Below are positions 1 through 12,079 of a stretch of DNA of 64,000 nt, one piece after another (within the stretch, counting starts at the first letter, position 1; the number at the start of each line of letters is the position of its first letter). The notes below the pieces were generated by a model. That model was given only the letters and a program-made list of their open reading frames with translations, was not told where the DNA came from and ran no database searches. Source of the stretch: Paracoccus cavernae. GTDB taxonomy: Bacteria; Pseudomonadota; Alphaproteobacteria; Rhodobacterales; Rhodobacteraceae. The DNA is taken from NCBI GenBank assembly GCA_030410095.1, contig JAUFRC010000001.1, positions 2,368,501 to 2,432,500 of the forward strand. Reading direction: 5' to 3'. Position numbers and translations under genes: made by a program.

Positions 1-1371
1 CAGATCCGCGTCCCGAACTGGCCGATGCCGCCGCTGATGTCGAACCACGGCAAGTATATCGTCTCGATGGGCAATGTCTGCCGCTGGATGGCCGAACAGG
101 CCGAGGCGCTTGAGGTCGAGATCTTCCCCGGCATGTCCTGCTCGGCGCTCGTCATGGACGGCGACCGCGTTGCGGGCGTCATCGCGGGCGAGATGGGCCT
201 GAATGCCGACGGAACGCCGGGTCCGCAATACGAACCCGGCATGGAGCTGCGCGGCAAATATGTCCTGCTGGCCGAAGGCGTACGCGGATCGCTGTCGAAA
301 GAAGTCATCGCGAAATACGACCTTTCCAAAGGGCACGAGCCGCAAAAATTCGGCCTCGGCATGAAAGAGATCTGGGAGATCGACCCCGCCAAAGCCAAAC
401 CCGGCACCGTGACCCATACGATGGGCTGGCCCTTGGGCAAGAATGCGGGCGGCGGCTCTTTCGTCTATCACCTCGAGGGCAATCAGGTGCTGGTGGGCTT
501 CGTCGTCCACCTCAACTACGCCAACCCGCATCTTTATCCCTATATGGAATTCCAGCGTTTCAAGCATCACCCGCTGGTCGCCGAACTGCTGGAAGGCGGC
601 AAACGCGTCGCTTACGGCGCGCGCGCGATTTCCGAGGGCGGCTGGCAGTCGATCCCGAAAATGACCTTCCCCGGCGGCGCGCTTCTGGGCTGTTCGGCGG
701 GACTGGTGAACGTGCCGCGCATCAAGGGCAACCATAACGCCATGCTTTCGGGTATTGCCGCAGCCGAAGCCGCAGCCGAAGCAATCGCCGCAGGCCGCAA
801 GGGCGACGAGCTAGTGAGCTACGAGGCCGAGGTCCGCTCGGGCCCGATCGCGCGCGACCTCAAGCCGGTGCGCAACGTCAAACCGCTTTGGTCCAAGCTC
901 GGCCTGACCTCCAGCCTCGTGCTGGGCGGGTTCGACATGTGGGTGGCCAATATCACCGGCTGGAACCCGCTCGGGACGTGGAAACACGGCAAAACCGATG
1001 CGGCAGCGACCGGCAAGGCCAAGGATTACAAGAAAATCGACTATCCGCGCCCCGACGGCAAACTGTCCTTCGACCGGCTCACCAACGTCGCGTTTTCCTT
1101 TACCAACCACGAGGAAAGCCAGCCGAGCCACCTGAAGCTGAAGGATGCAAGCATCCCGATCGCGGTCAACCTGCCCGAATATGACGAACCGGCACAGCGT
1201 TACTGCCCCGCCGGCGTCTACGAGGTGCTCGACGGTCCCGAGGGTCCGCGCTTCCAGATCAACTTCCAGAACTGCGTCCACTGCAAGACCTGCGACATCA
1301 AGGATCCCTCGCAGAACATCAACTGGACGACGCCGCAGGGTGGTGACGGGCCGAACTACCCGAATATGTGA
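1..1371 (+). CDS. Electron transfer flavoprotein-ubiquinone oxidoreductase, C-terminal part
   Basis: Last 456 residues of ETF-QO, the membrane-associated FAD/[4Fe-4S] enzyme that passes electrons from reduced ETF (fatty-acid and amino-acid oxidation) to ubiquinone. The frame is open from base 1, so the N-terminal FAD dinucleotide motif of this roughly 550-residue family lies upstream of the window. Visible are the conserved middle region (GFVVHLNYANPHLYP, then PGGALLGCSAGLVNVPRIKG) and the C-terminal iron-sulphur segment with four cysteines (RYCPAG, then NCVHCKTCDIKDP), ending GPNYPNM. The frame is intact. It is followed by a small hairpin and then the TPR gene. The family assignment is secure. 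Confidence 0.95.
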   Translation, partial: QIRVPNWPMPPLMSNHGKYIVSMGNVCRWMAEQAEALEVEIFPGMSCSALVMDGDRVAGVIAGEMGLNADGTPGPQYEPGMELRGKYVLLAEGVRGSLSKEVIAKYDLSKGHEPQKFGLGMKEIWEIDPAKAKPGTVTHTMGWPLGKNAGGGSFVYHLEGNQVLVGFVVHLNYANPHLYPYMEFQRFKHHPLVAELLEGGKRVAYGARAISEGGWQSIPKMTFPGGALLGCSAGLVNVPRIKGNHNAMLSGIAAAEAAAEAIAAGRKGDELVSYEAEVRSGPIARDLKPVRNVKPLWSKLGLTSSLVLGGFDMWVANITGWNPLGTWKHGKTDAAATGKAKDYKKIDYPRPDGKLSFDRLTNVAFSFTNHEESQPSHLKLKDASIPIAVNLPEYDEPAQRYCPAGVYEVLDGPEGPRFQINFQNCVHCKTCDIKDPSQNINWTTPQGGDGPNYPNM

Positions 1372-1393
1372 TCACGACTTTATGCACTTGGAG

Positions 1394-1413
1394 GGGCGGC
1401 TGATCGGCCGCCC
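1394..1413 (+). terminator. Hairpin after ETF-QO, possible terminator
   Basis: A 7-bp perfect stem (GGGCGGC / GCCGCCC) with a 6-nt loop lies 23 nt after the ETF-QO stop. No T-run follows, so this is at best a weak or factor-assisted terminator. Confidence 0.35.
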
Positions 1414-1480
1414 GCCGTTGCCGATTACCCGCCTGCTCGTTAGGGTCGGCGCAATGACATGATTGATCGGGCTGGATTTC

Positions 1481-3371
1481 GTGACCAAAAGACTGATCCC
1501 GCTGGCGCTGATGGCGCTGCTTGCTGCCTCGCCGCTGAACGCGCAGGAACCGCCTGCGCCCAAGCCCGACGTGCCCGAAAGCGGCACCGGCGGGGCGGAA
1601 GCCACGGCCGAAGCCGATGCGATCACCCCGAGGTGGAGCTGACCCTCAGCAATGCCGGCCCCTATCTCGCGGCGCGTCAGGCGGCGCTGGACAGCGATTT
1701 CGTCGCGGCCTCGCGCTATTATGCGCTGGCTTTGGGCCAGAACGGCACCGATCCCTACCTGCTCGACAGCACGCTTGTCTCTATGATTTCGGCGGGCGAG
1801 ATCGCCAAGGCGGTCCATCTGGCGCAGCAGGCGACCGTGGACGGAAATCCCGATACCGGCACCGAGCTGTCGCAGCTGGTTTTGCGAGTCGAAATGGCAA
1901 GGACCGGCGATTGGGACGGCCTTCTGGCGCGCAGCGAAGCCGCGATGCAGGGCAGCCCCAACGACGATGCGACCGGCGAGGGCCGTCTTCTCGACGGGAT
2001 GATCCACGCCTGGGCGCTGCTCGGCGCGGGCAAGGCCGGCGATGCGATCGCCGCATTCGAGCGTCTCGCGCGCATTCCCGGTGCGCAGGGGATCGTACAA
2101 TATCACCTCGCGCTGGCCAAAGCGAAGGTCGGCGATTTCGAGGCCGCCAATACCCTGCTCGCCGATGATGCGGCGGGCGGGCATATCCTCGGGATCATCG
2201 CCCGCGCGCAGGTTCTCTCGCAGCTCGAACGCAATGACGAGGCCGTGGCCATGCTCGACGCGCTGCCGCGTTTGGCCGACGAGCCGACGCTTCTGGCGCT
2301 GCGCGACAGGCTGGCGGCCGGCGAGACCCTGCCCTTCGATTCCATCAAGACCTCGGCAGACGGGATCGCGCAGGTTTTCCTGACCTTCGCCACCGCCCTT
2401 GCCTCGACCGAAGAGCCCGATCCGCTCTCGCTCATTCAGGCCCGTTTCGCGGAATATCTCGCGCCCGATCTCGGCGAGGCGCGTCTTCTGACCGCGCAGC
2501 TTTTGCAATCGGTCGGGCAATTCGATCTGGCAGAACAGGAATTCGACGCCCTGCGCGAGCAAGGCGAGATGCGCCCGATCGCCGAGCTTGCCCGTATCGA
2601 TGCACTGGCCCGTGCGGAACGTCTCGATGATGCCGAAAAGGCGGCGCTCGCGCTGACCTCGGCCCATCCCGAACTGGCGCAAAGCTGGATCGCCTTGGGT
2701 GACCTTCTGCGCCAACAGGAGAAATTCGCGCAGGCCGTGCCTGCTTACGACAAGGCGCTCAGCCTGCTCGACGGCGCGGGCCGCGCCCGCTGGTTCCCGC
2801 TTTACGCACGCGGCATTGCGCTGGAACGCTCGGGCCAGTTCGACAAGGCCGAGGCCGATATGCGCGCCGCGCTGGAGATCCAGCCCGATTCCGCGCCTGT
2901 GCTGAACTACCTCGGCTATTCGCTGGTCGACCGCAACATCCAGCTCGACGAGGCGCTCAAGATGATCCAGCGCGCGGTCGAGCTGAGCCCCGACGACGGC
3001 TACATCCTCGATCGCTGGCTTGGGCCTATTACCGCCTTGGCCGCTACAACGAGGCCGTCGCGCCGATGGAACGCTCGATCGCCTCGATGTCGGACGATCC
3101 GCTGGTCAATGACCATATGGGCGACATTTACTGGATGGTCGGACGCCATCGCGAAGCGGAAATCCAGTGGAACCGCGCGCTGAGCCTCGATCCGGAAACC
3201 CCAGAAGAAGAGACCCGCATCCGTGCCAAGCTGGAACGCGGCCTTGATGCGGTTCTGACCGACGAGGCTGCGCGCGGCATTGCGCCCGGTGCCACGCCCG
3301 GTGCCACGCCCGCACCCGCGCCCTCGGCCCCCGCCGATAACGGAGCCGGTGCCGACACCGATGCCGACTGA
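1481..3371 (+). CDS. Secreted or periplasmic TPR-repeat protein
   Basis: About 630 residues after frame repair. The GTG start at 1481 was chosen because it opens a clear signal peptide ([21 protein letters not shown]) that the overlapping ATG at 1459 does not give. The rest is helical tetratricopeptide repeats (for example [22 protein letters not shown] and [21 protein letters not shown]), ending in a low-complexity Ala/Pro/Asp tail. TPR proteins act as scaffolds; no enzyme activity is visible. The frame breaks twice: one C is missing at 1626-1629 ([10 protein letters not shown] restored) and a T is missing at 3010-3014, where GATTCG reads GATCG ([11 protein letters not shown] restored). The 3' end overlaps the ispE start, so the two are probably co-transcribed. 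Partners are unknown. Confidence 0.85.
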
Positions 3372-4212
3372 CGACCTGCTGCAGGCGACGGGCAAAGCCC
3401 TGCCCGTCACCCAAGCCGCGCCCGCCAAGATCAACCTGACGCTCCATGTGACCGGACGGCGCGACGACGGCTATCACCTCCTTGATTCTCTGGTGGTTTT
3501 TGCCGATGTGGGCGATGTCGTCCACCTCTCCGAAGGCCCCCTGTCGCTGTCGATCAGCGGGCCTTTCGCGGCCGGCCTCGCGGCCGATGCGGACAATTTG
3601 TGCCTGCGCGCCGCCCGTCTCGCGGGGGTCGAGGTCGCGATTGCGCTGGAAAAGAACCTGCCCGTCGCCTCGGGGATCGGCGGAGGCTCTGCCGATGCGG
3701 CCGCGGTTTTGCGGGCCTTGGGAGCCAATCCCGCCCGTCCCGAAAGCCTTGGGGCCGATGTGCCGGTCTGCCTCGCGGGCCGGCCGGTGCGGATGCGCGG
3801 TCTTGGCGAGATCCTCGATCCCGTCCCGACCCTGCCGCCCTTGGCGCTGGTGCTGGTCAATCCGGGCAAAGGGCTTTCGACGCCCGCGGTTTTTCGTGCC
3901 ATGACCAGGCGCGACAATCCCGCGATGCCGGATCTGCCCGAATTTCGCGATACCGCGGCGTTGGTCGATTTCCTGCAAACCTGCCGCAACGATCTCGAGG
4001 CGCCCGCAATCTCGCTCCTGCCCGAGATCGCGACCTGCCTTGACGCGCTGCGCGACAGCGGCGCGCTTTTGGCGCGGATGTCGGGCTCGGGCGCGACCTG
4101 CTTCGGGATTTTCGCGGATCCCGCAGCGGCCCGCGCGGCTGCACAAGCCCTTGCCCGACCGCAGTGGTGGGTGGTGGCGTCGGGACTCGCCCCCGCGCGC
4201 CCCTTGGGCTAG
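3361..4212 (+). CDS. ispE: 4-diphosphocytidyl-2-C-methyl-D-erythritol kinase
   Basis: A 283-residue GHMP kinase that phosphorylates CDP-methylerythritol in the MEP isoprenoid pathway (cytosol). The N-terminal [20 protein letters not shown] block and the glycine-rich ATP loop [14 protein letters not shown] (about residues 101-114) are diagnostic, and the third GHMP motif [14 protein letters not shown] is near the C-terminus. The frame is intact. ATG at 3361 lies inside the last codons of the TPR gene, giving an overlap of 11 nt. Two further MEP/isoprenoid genes, ispA and dxs, are in this window at 19-22 kb. Confidence 0.96.
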   Translation: MPTDDLLQATGKALPVTQAAPAKINLTLHVTGRRDDGYHLLDSLVVFADVGDVVHLSEGPLSLSISGPFAAGLAADADNLCLRAARLAGVEVAIALEKNLPVASGIGGGSADAAAVLRALGANPARPESLGADVPVCLAGRPVRMRGLGEILDPVPTLPPLALVLVNPGKGLSTPAVFRAMTRRDNPAMPDLPEFRDTAALVDFLQTCRNDLEAPAISLLPEIATCLDALRDSGALLARMSGSGATCFGIFADPAAARAAAQALARPQWWVVASGLAPARPLG

Positions 4213-4240
4213 CCTGTCCTTTACATCTCCGGAGGAAATC

Positions 4241-4984
4241 ATGCTTCGCCTTGGCGTCAATATCGATCACGTCGCAACCGTCCGCAACGCGCGGGGCACG
4301 CCTTGGCCCGACCCGCTGCGCGCCGCGAAAATCGCCGAGGATGCCGGCGCGGACGGGATCACCGCCCATCTGCGCGAAGACCGCCGCCACATCTCGGATG
4401 CCGATATCGAGGCGCTGATGGCAACTTTGCGCAAACCGCTCAATTTCGAGATGGCCGCGACGGCCGAAATGCAGGCGATCGCGCTGCGCCACCGTCCGCA
4501 TGCCGTCTGCATCGTCCCCGAAAAGCGCGAGGAGCGCACGACCGAGGGCGGTCTTGATGTCGCCCGCGACGAAGCGCGTCTGGCCGATTTCATCGTGCCC
4601 TTGCGCGAAGCGGGTTGCCGCGTTTCCATGTTCATCGGCCACGAGCCGCGCCAAATCGAGGCCTCGGCCCGCATCGGTGCCGCGGTGGTCGAGTTGCACA
4701 CCGGCGCCTATTGCGACTTCGACACCGAAGGCCGCATTCAGGAACGCGACGCCGAGCTTGTCGGTCTCCAACGCGGGGCGGAACTGGCGCACGAGCTGGG
4801 CCTCGAAGTCCATGCCGGTCACGGCCTGACCTTCGACACCGTCGGCCCGATCGCGATGATGCCGCAAATTGCCGAGCTCAACATCGGGCATTTCCTGATC
4901 TCCGAGGCGCTTTTCCTCGGGCTCGGCGATGCGATTGCCGAAATGCGCCGCCGCATGGATATCGCGCGGGGCCTTGTGGAATGA
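4241..4984 (+). CDS. pdxJ: Pyridoxine 5'-phosphate synthase
   Basis: A 247-residue PdxJ, which condenses 1-deoxyxylulose 5-phosphate with 3-amino-2-oxopropyl phosphate to pyridoxine 5'-phosphate (vitamin B6 synthesis). The signature [17 protein letters not shown] opens the protein; [34 protein letters not shown] and HAGHGL follow in family order. A strong ribosome-binding site (GGAGG) precedes ATG 4241. The frame is intact. The stop overlaps the acpS start (ATGA). The substrate deoxyxylulose phosphate comes from Dxs, encoded at 19-21 kb. Confidence 0.97.
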   Translation: MLRLGVNIDHVATVRNARGTPWPDPLRAAKIAEDAGADGITAHLREDRRHISDADIEALMATLRKPLNFEMAATAEMQAIALRHRPHAVCIVPEKREERTTEGGLDVARDEARLADFIVPLREAGCRVSMFIGHEPRQIEASARIGAAVVELHTGAYCDFDTEGRIQERDAELVGLQRGAELAHELGLEVHAGHGLTFDTVGPIAMMPQIAELNIGHFLISEALFLGLGDAIAEMRRRMDIARGLVE

Positions 4985-5401
4985 TCCTCGGGATCGGGAC
5001 CGATCTTTGCAATATCGAGCGGATCGCCGGCGTTCTCGAACGCCACGGCGACCGCTTCCGCAACCGCGTTTTCACTCCGACGGAACTTGCCAAAGCCGCG
5101 CGGCGCAAGGACGAGGCGGGCACGCTCGCCAAGCGTTGGGCCGCAAGGAGGCCTGCTCCAAGGCGCTCGGCACAGGCCTTGCCATGGGCATCTCGTGGAA
5201 GGATATGGCGGTAACAAACCTGCGCAGCGGCCAGCCGACCATGGGTCTGACCGGCTGGGCGGCAGAGCGTCTGGCCGAAATGACCCCGAAGGTCACCGCG
5301 CGGTGGTCCATGTCACTTTGACCGACGACCACCCCTGGGCACAGGCTTTCGTGGTGATCGAGGCCCTGCCGGAGGCCGGCCCGCCTGCGCTTTCGCGGTA
5401 A
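4981..5401 (+). CDS. acpS: Holo-[acyl-carrier-protein] synthase
   Basis: About 140 residues after frame repair. AcpS transfers 4'-phosphopantetheine from CoA to acyl carrier protein, which is essential for fatty acid synthesis. [20 protein letters not shown] is the family N-terminus with the metal-binding Asp (GTDL), and the second conserved block ([15 protein letters not shown]) carries the catalytic region. Two single-base losses break the frame, one A at about 5145 (CGCAAGG) and one C at 5284-5287 (ACCCCG). Both repairs restore family sequence ([17 protein letters not shown]). The start overlaps the pdxJ stop. Since the gene is essential, sequencing error is more likely than gene loss. Confidence 0.9.
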
Positions 5402-5488
5402 CGCCTTCTTGCGCAGGCTGCGCCGCGCTTGACTTTTTCCCGCGGGGACCATGAACAGCCAGCAACCCCGACACAGGAATGGCGGAAC

Positions 5489-6279
5489 ATGGCCGACAAG
5501 ACAGCGCGCAAAGAAGGCGGGATCTGGGAAACCGTCAAGACGATCTTCTGGGCGCTGCTCATTGCCGGAATTTTCCGCACGCTGTTTTTCCAGCCCTTCT
5601 GGATCCCGTCGGGGTCGATGAAGGACACGCTGCTGATCGGCGACTTCCTCTTCGTCAACAAAATGGCCTATGGCTATTCCGCAGTCTCCTGCCCCTTCTC
5701 GGCCTGCCCGATCTCGGGCCGCATTCTGGGTTCCGACCCCGAGCGCGGCGATGTCGTGGTCTTTCGCCACCCCAGCAAGGATGTGGATTTCATCAAGCGG
5801 CTGATCGGCCTGCCGGGTGACCGCATCCAGATGAAGGAAGGCATTCTGTGGATCAACGGCGTCGAGGCACCCCAGCAGCCCGCGCCGCAATTCGTCGAGA
5901 AAAAGGAACCGCAGGGCCCGCAGGGTCTTGTGCCGACCTGCTCGAACGATCCGGTTGCGCCGGGCGGCGATTGCCTCGTCGACCGTTATACCGAGACCCT
6001 CCCCAACGGTCGCAGCCATGATGTGCTCAACCTCACCGATGGCTGGATCGTCGACAACACCCCGAATTCACGGTGCCCGAAGGACAGTATTTCTTCATGG
6101 GCGACAACCGCGACAATTCCGAGGATTCGCGTTTCTCGCCCGCAACCGGCGGTCTGGGCTTTGTCCCCGCCGAGAACCTCATCGGGCGCGCGGATCTGAT
6201 CATGTTCTCTGCGGCAGGCAAATCGCTGCTCTATTTCTGGACCTGGCGGCCTGATCGCTTCCTCAAGGCGGTACATTGA
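5489..6279 (+). CDS. lepB: Signal peptidase I
   Basis: About 264 residues. An inner-membrane serine protease that removes Sec/Tat signal peptides. One N-terminal membrane segment ([17 protein letters not shown]) precedes the catalytic Ser box ([17 protein letters not shown]); the catalytic Lys box is [13 protein letters not shown] and the C-terminal box is [27 protein letters not shown] insertion between the boxes suits alphaproteobacterial LepB. The frame breaks once at 6060-6063 (CCCC, one C missing; [13 protein letters not shown] restored). The gene sits between acpS and rnc, the usual alphaproteobacterial order, and its stop overlaps the rnc TTG start. Confidence 0.93.
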
Positions 6280-6965
6280 AGCTCTCTGAAGACATTCGCG
6301 CTTTCTCGGCCAAGCTCGGGCATGATTTTTCACGGCCCGAGCTTCTCATTCGTGCATTGACCCATGGTTCGGTCGGCAGCCCGACGCGGCCCGACAACCA
6401 GCGGCTGGAATTTCTGGGCGACCGCGTGCTTGGCCTGACCGTGGCCGAGGCACTGGTTTTCGCCGATCGCGAGGCCTCGGAAGGCCAGCTTGCGCCGCGC
6501 TACAACGCGCTGGTGCGCGGCGAAACCTGCGCCGATGTCGCGCGGGAAATCGGGCTGGGCGCGGTGCTCAAACTCGGGCGGTCGGAGATGCTTTCGGGCG
6601 GTCGCCGCAAAGAGGCGCTTCTCGCCGACGCGATGGAGGCCGTGCTGGCCGCCGTTTACCTTGATGCCGGTTTCGAGACCGCCCGCGCCGTGATCCTGCG
6701 CCTTTGGGCCAGCCGTCTGGCCTCGGTCGATGCCGACAGCCGCGATGCCAAAACCGCGCTTCAGGAATGGGCGCAGGCCCATGGCATGAAGCCGCCGCAA
6801 TACATTCAGACCGGCCGCTCGGGTCCCGACCACGCGCCGCAATTCGAAATCACGGTCCGGCTGGATGACGGCCGCACCGCCAAGGCGCAGGGCGCCGGAA
6901 CCAAACGCAGCATCGAACAGGCCGCCGCAGCGGCTTTGCTGGAACAGATCGAGGCGAAAGCATGA
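6276..6965 (+). CDS. rnc: Ribonuclease III
   Basis: A 229-residue double-stranded-RNA endonuclease that processes rRNA precursors. The catalytic signature [14 protein letters not shown] is at about residues 41-54, with the second acidic cluster in [16 protein letters not shown]. The C-terminal double-stranded-RNA-binding domain follows ([12 protein letters not shown] through EQAAAAALL). The frame is intact. The TTG start at 6276 is supported by the 4-nt overlap with lepB and by the natural N-terminus ([15 protein letters not shown]). The stop overlaps era (ATGA), so translation of the two is coupled. Confidence 0.95.
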   Translation: MKLSEDIRAFSAKLGHDFSRPELLIRALTHGSVGSPTRPDNQRLEFLGDRVLGLTVAEALVFADREASEGQLAPRYNALVRGETCADVAREIGLGAVLKLGRSEMLSGGRRKEALLADAMEAVLAAVYLDAGFETARAVILRLWASRLASVDADSRDAKTALQEWAQAHGMKPPQYIQTGRSGPDHAPQFEITVRLDDGRTAKAQGAGTKRSIEQAAAAALLEQIEAKA

Positions 6966-7880
6966 CCGAAGAAACCACCACACGCGCCGGTTTCGTCGCC
7001 CTGATCGGCGAGCCGAATGCCGGCAAATCGACGCTTCTGAACCAGATGGTCGGGGCGAAAGTCTCGATCGTGACGCATAAGGTCCAGACGACCCGCGCCC
7101 GCATCCGCGGCATCGCGATGAAGGATCAAAGCCAGATCGTCTTCGTCGACACGCCCGGCATTTTCCGCCCGCGCCGCCGCCTTGACCGCTCGATGGTCGC
7201 AGCCGCCTGGGGCGGGCCGCCGATGCCGATATCGTCGTCATGCTGATCGAGGCCCATCGCGGCCTGACCGAGGGCGCTCAGGCCATTCTCGACGCGCTGA
7301 AGGAACGCAGCGACGGCCGTCCGGTCGCGCTGGCGATCAACAAGATCGACCGCGTGAAGGCCGAGACCCTGCTCGCGCTGACGCAAAAGATGAACGAAGC
7401 CTTCCCCTTCGTGCGAACCTTCCTGATCTCGGCCGAGAAGGGCTATGGCTGCGACGATCTTCTGGGCTGGCTCGCCGAAAGCCTGCCCGAGAGCGAATGG
7501 CTTTACCCCGAGGATCAGGTCGCCGATCTGCCGATGCGCATGATCGCCGCCGAAATTACCCGTGAAAAGCTGACGCTGCGCCTGCACGAGGAAATCCCTA
7601 CCAGCTCACGGTCGAGACCGAGAAATGGGAAGAGAAAAAGGACGGCTCGGCCCGCGTCGACCAGATCGTCTATGTCTCGCGTGACGGTCACAAAGGCATC
7701 GTTCTGGGCAAAGGCGGCGAGACGATCAAAGCCGTGGGTCAGGCCGCGCGTCAGGAGCTGACCGAATTCATGGGTCGCCCCGTGCATCTGTTCCTGACCG
7801 TCAAGGTCCGCGAGAACTGGCAGGACGAGGCCGAGCGCTACAACGAAATGGGCCTCGACTTCAAAGACGGCAATGCCTGA
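6962..7880 (+). CDS. era: GTPase Era
   Basis: About 306 residues. A Ras-like GTPase that binds 16S rRNA and helps 30S maturation. G1 is [10 protein letters not shown]2/G3 lie in [11 protein letters not shown] and FVDTPGIF, and G4 is INKIDRV. The C-terminal KH domain carries [22 protein letters not shown]. The frame breaks twice: one G is missing at 7214-7216 ([19 protein letters not shown] restored) and one C at 7596-7598 ([16 protein letters not shown] restored). The start overlaps the rnc stop. The gene is essential in most bacteria, so the breaks are probably consensus errors. Confidence 0.93.
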
Positions 7881-7937
7881 CGCAGGCGGCATGCACCTCT
7901 GCCGCTCCCCCTTTCCCCGAACCGAGCGGGCGCGGCC

Positions 7938-8273
7938 TTGACCGAGGCGCGTCTGGCCTCGGGGATCTGGGTTTCGGCCTATCTCGCCCGCCTCGGGCTG
8001 GCCAATATCCCCGCCTATATCGCGCGGCGCGGTGACGCCACCGCCGGTGCTGTCATGGTCAAATGTGCGACCCTGGACGGGCAGGCCGCACTCTGGTCGC
8101 GCGAATGGGATTTCGACAGCGACAGCCGCCCCTGGGTTTTGCAGCAGAGCGGTCCCGAGGCCGAAATCGACGCGGCAATCCGAAAGCAGGCGGGCTATGA
8201 CCCCGACCTCTGGGTGATCGAGATCGAGAGCCGCGAGGGCCGCACGCTTCTGGACCAAGAGGGGCTGGCCTAG
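7938..8273 (+). CDS. DUF1491 family protein
   Basis: A 111-residue cytosolic protein of unknown function, matching the small DUF1491 family common after era in Rhodobacteraceae. TTG 7938 gives MTEARLASGIWVSAYLARL; the body (IPAYIARRGDATAGAVMVK, ALWSREWDFDS, GYDPDLWVIEIESREGRTL) is typical of it. The frame is intact. In many relatives recO follows; here the next gene is gyrB, so the cluster is cut short. Confidence 0.75.
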   Translation: MTEARLASGIWVSAYLARLGLANIPAYIARRGDATAGAVMVKCATLDGQAALWSREWDFDSDSRPWVLQQSGPEAEIDAAIRKQAGYDPDLWVIEIESREGRTLLDQEGLA

Positions 8274-8511
8274 CCGCTTTGCGGCGCCCTCCGCCCGCGT
8301 TTGGCCCCCACCTTCCGCATGTTTCGGCGCGGCTTTCGGCACCCCTTCGAAACCTCTTTCGGGACGCCTTGCAGGACGTCTTTCACGACCGCCCCCGCCC
8401 CCGCCGACACATTGAATTTTCTGGGCTAAATCCCCATATCTTGGGTCTTTCCCGTGACATTCCCGCCCCGAGCCCCTATAAGATGAGGGTCCAAGACAGG
8501 ATGATATACGC

Positions 8512-10948
<2,437 letters not shown>

Positions 10949-11002
10949 TCGTTTTGTCTGCGGCGCTTTCTCGCCGCATTGTGATGGTTTCGCGGTGTAA
11001 TG

Positions 11003-11033
11003 TTGCCCATATGCCGCGACCGTTCGGTATAAA
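11003..11033 (+). promoter_or_regulatory. Candidate promoter of the outer-membrane protein gene
   Basis: TTGCCC (11003-11008) and TATAAA (11028-11033) are separated by 19 nt, upstream of the 11114 beta-barrel gene and after gyrB. The -10 element is good and the spacing long. If used, transcription would start at about 11040, exactly at the base of the next hairpin. Confidence 0.4.
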
Positions 11034-11040
11034 GCGGTTC

Positions 11041-11075
11041 GGGGTGCGGAAAAACTTGATGCGTTTCCGCACCCC
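11041..11075 (+). other. Perfect 12-bp inverted repeat in the omp leader
   Basis: GGGGTGCGGAAA (11041-11052) and TTTCCGCACCCC (11064-11075) pair perfectly around an 11-nt loop. It may end gyrB transcription, although only TCCTATTTAT follows it. Given the promoter just upstream, it may instead form a stabilising 5' hairpin on the outer-membrane protein mRNA, as known for ompA-type transcripts. The choice is inference. Confidence 0.6.
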
Positions 11076-11113
11076 TCCTATTTATGCTTCAACAGAAATA
11101 ACGGAGGCAACCG

Positions 11114-11851
11114 ATGTCCAATCGTGGCCAAATTCTCAAAACGCTCGCTCTCTCGGCTCCGCTGGCGCTGGCTGGCGGCTTTGCTGCGAATGCAGGTGGC
11201 TATATCGCACCGATCGTCGAAGCAGAGGTTGCTCCGATCGTCGAAGTGACCCCTGCCGGTGATTGGGCTGGTGCTTATGCCGGTGTGACCCTGGGCTATG
11301 CCTTCAGCGGCGAAGACCGCGTCGGCCTGGAAAACCCGACCATTGCGGGCGACCAGCACAACTACGGCAAGCTCGACCTGAGCGGCGCGAATGCAGGCGT
11401 CCGCGTCGGCTACCGCTGGCAGAAAGACAAATGGGTCTTCGGTCCCGAGCTCGGCTATGAAGCCGGCAACATCGAAGATTCGGTCAGCGAAGGCGGCTAC
11501 AGATCGCATTCGAAAATCAAAGACGTTGTCGCTCTGCGCTTCGTGACCGGTTACTCGGTTCGCCCCGACATGCTGGTTTACGGTGTTGCCGGTGTTGCAC
11601 GCGGCAAAGTCGAATACTCGGTCACCGGTGACGGCGCCAACGGCCCGTCGGATATCGAAGACACCTTCAACCGTACCGGCTATATCGTCGGTCTCGGCGT
11701 CGAGAAAAAGCTGACCGACCGCGTCTCGCTGACCGGCCAGTACGAATATGCCAACTTCGGCAAAGAGACCCTGACCAGCTCGACCGGTCTCGATACCGAA
11801 GCAACCGCGAAATACAACAACGTCAAAGTCGGTCTGAACTTCCGCTTCTGA
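11114..11851 (+). CDS. Outer-membrane beta-barrel (porin/opacity-type) protein
   Basis: A 245-residue small beta-barrel of the Omp25/opacity superfamily. Signal peptide residues 1 to about 27 (MSNRGQILKTLALSAPLALA ... ANA), then alternating hydrophobic strands (WAGAYAGVTLGYAFSG, ANAGVRVGYRWQ, FGPELGYEAGNIE, LVYGVAGVARGKVEY, YIVGLGVEKKLTDRVSLTGQYEYANFG), ending in the C-terminal Phe expected for BAM-assembled barrels (NVKVGLNFRF). GGAGG-like bases precede ATG 11114. The frame is intact. It is a single-gene unit between a 5' hairpin and a strong terminator. The ligand is unknown. Confidence 0.88.
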   Translation: MSNRGQILKTLALSAPLALAGGFAANAGGYIAPIVEAEVAPIVEVTPAGDWAGAYAGVTLGYAFSGEDRVGLENPTIAGDQHNYGKLDLSGANAGVRVGYRWQKDKWVFGPELGYEAGNIEDSVSEGGYRSHSKIKDVVALRFVTGYSVRPDMLVYGVAGVARGKVEYSVTGDGANGPSDIEDTFNRTGYIVGLGVEKKLTDRVSLTGQYEYANFGKETLTSSTGLDTEATAKYNNVKVGLNFRF

Positions 11852-11874
11852 TCGCGACTGCGTTGACGACAATC

Positions 11875-11902
11875 GGGCCGCCCTTGGGGCGGCCCTTTCT
11901 TT
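11875..11902 (+). terminator. Rho-independent terminator of the outer-membrane protein gene
   Basis: A perfect 9-bp stem GGGCCGCCC / GGGCGGCCC, loop TTG, followed by TTTCTTT, lies 23 nt after the stop. The classical form is complete. Confidence 0.85.
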
Positions 11903-12079
11903 GGCCGAACGCCGTTTCGCCGAGACGATTGCCGCAAGATCCCGCCGCGAACGCGCAAAGTCCGCGACATTGGCCGCCAGCGCGTGAGCCGCACCGCACG
12001 GTCGCGTCACAGCCGTCAAACCGCCCTCTGCCCGCTATGGCCTCAGGGCGGGACAGCCAAAGCCCCTCCTCGGCCCTCC

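Noticed and set aside
1372..2715. A 447-codon open frame on the minus strand
   Set aside because: It is antisense to the TPR gene, which has a signal peptide and repeats; the minus frame shows no recognisable domain.
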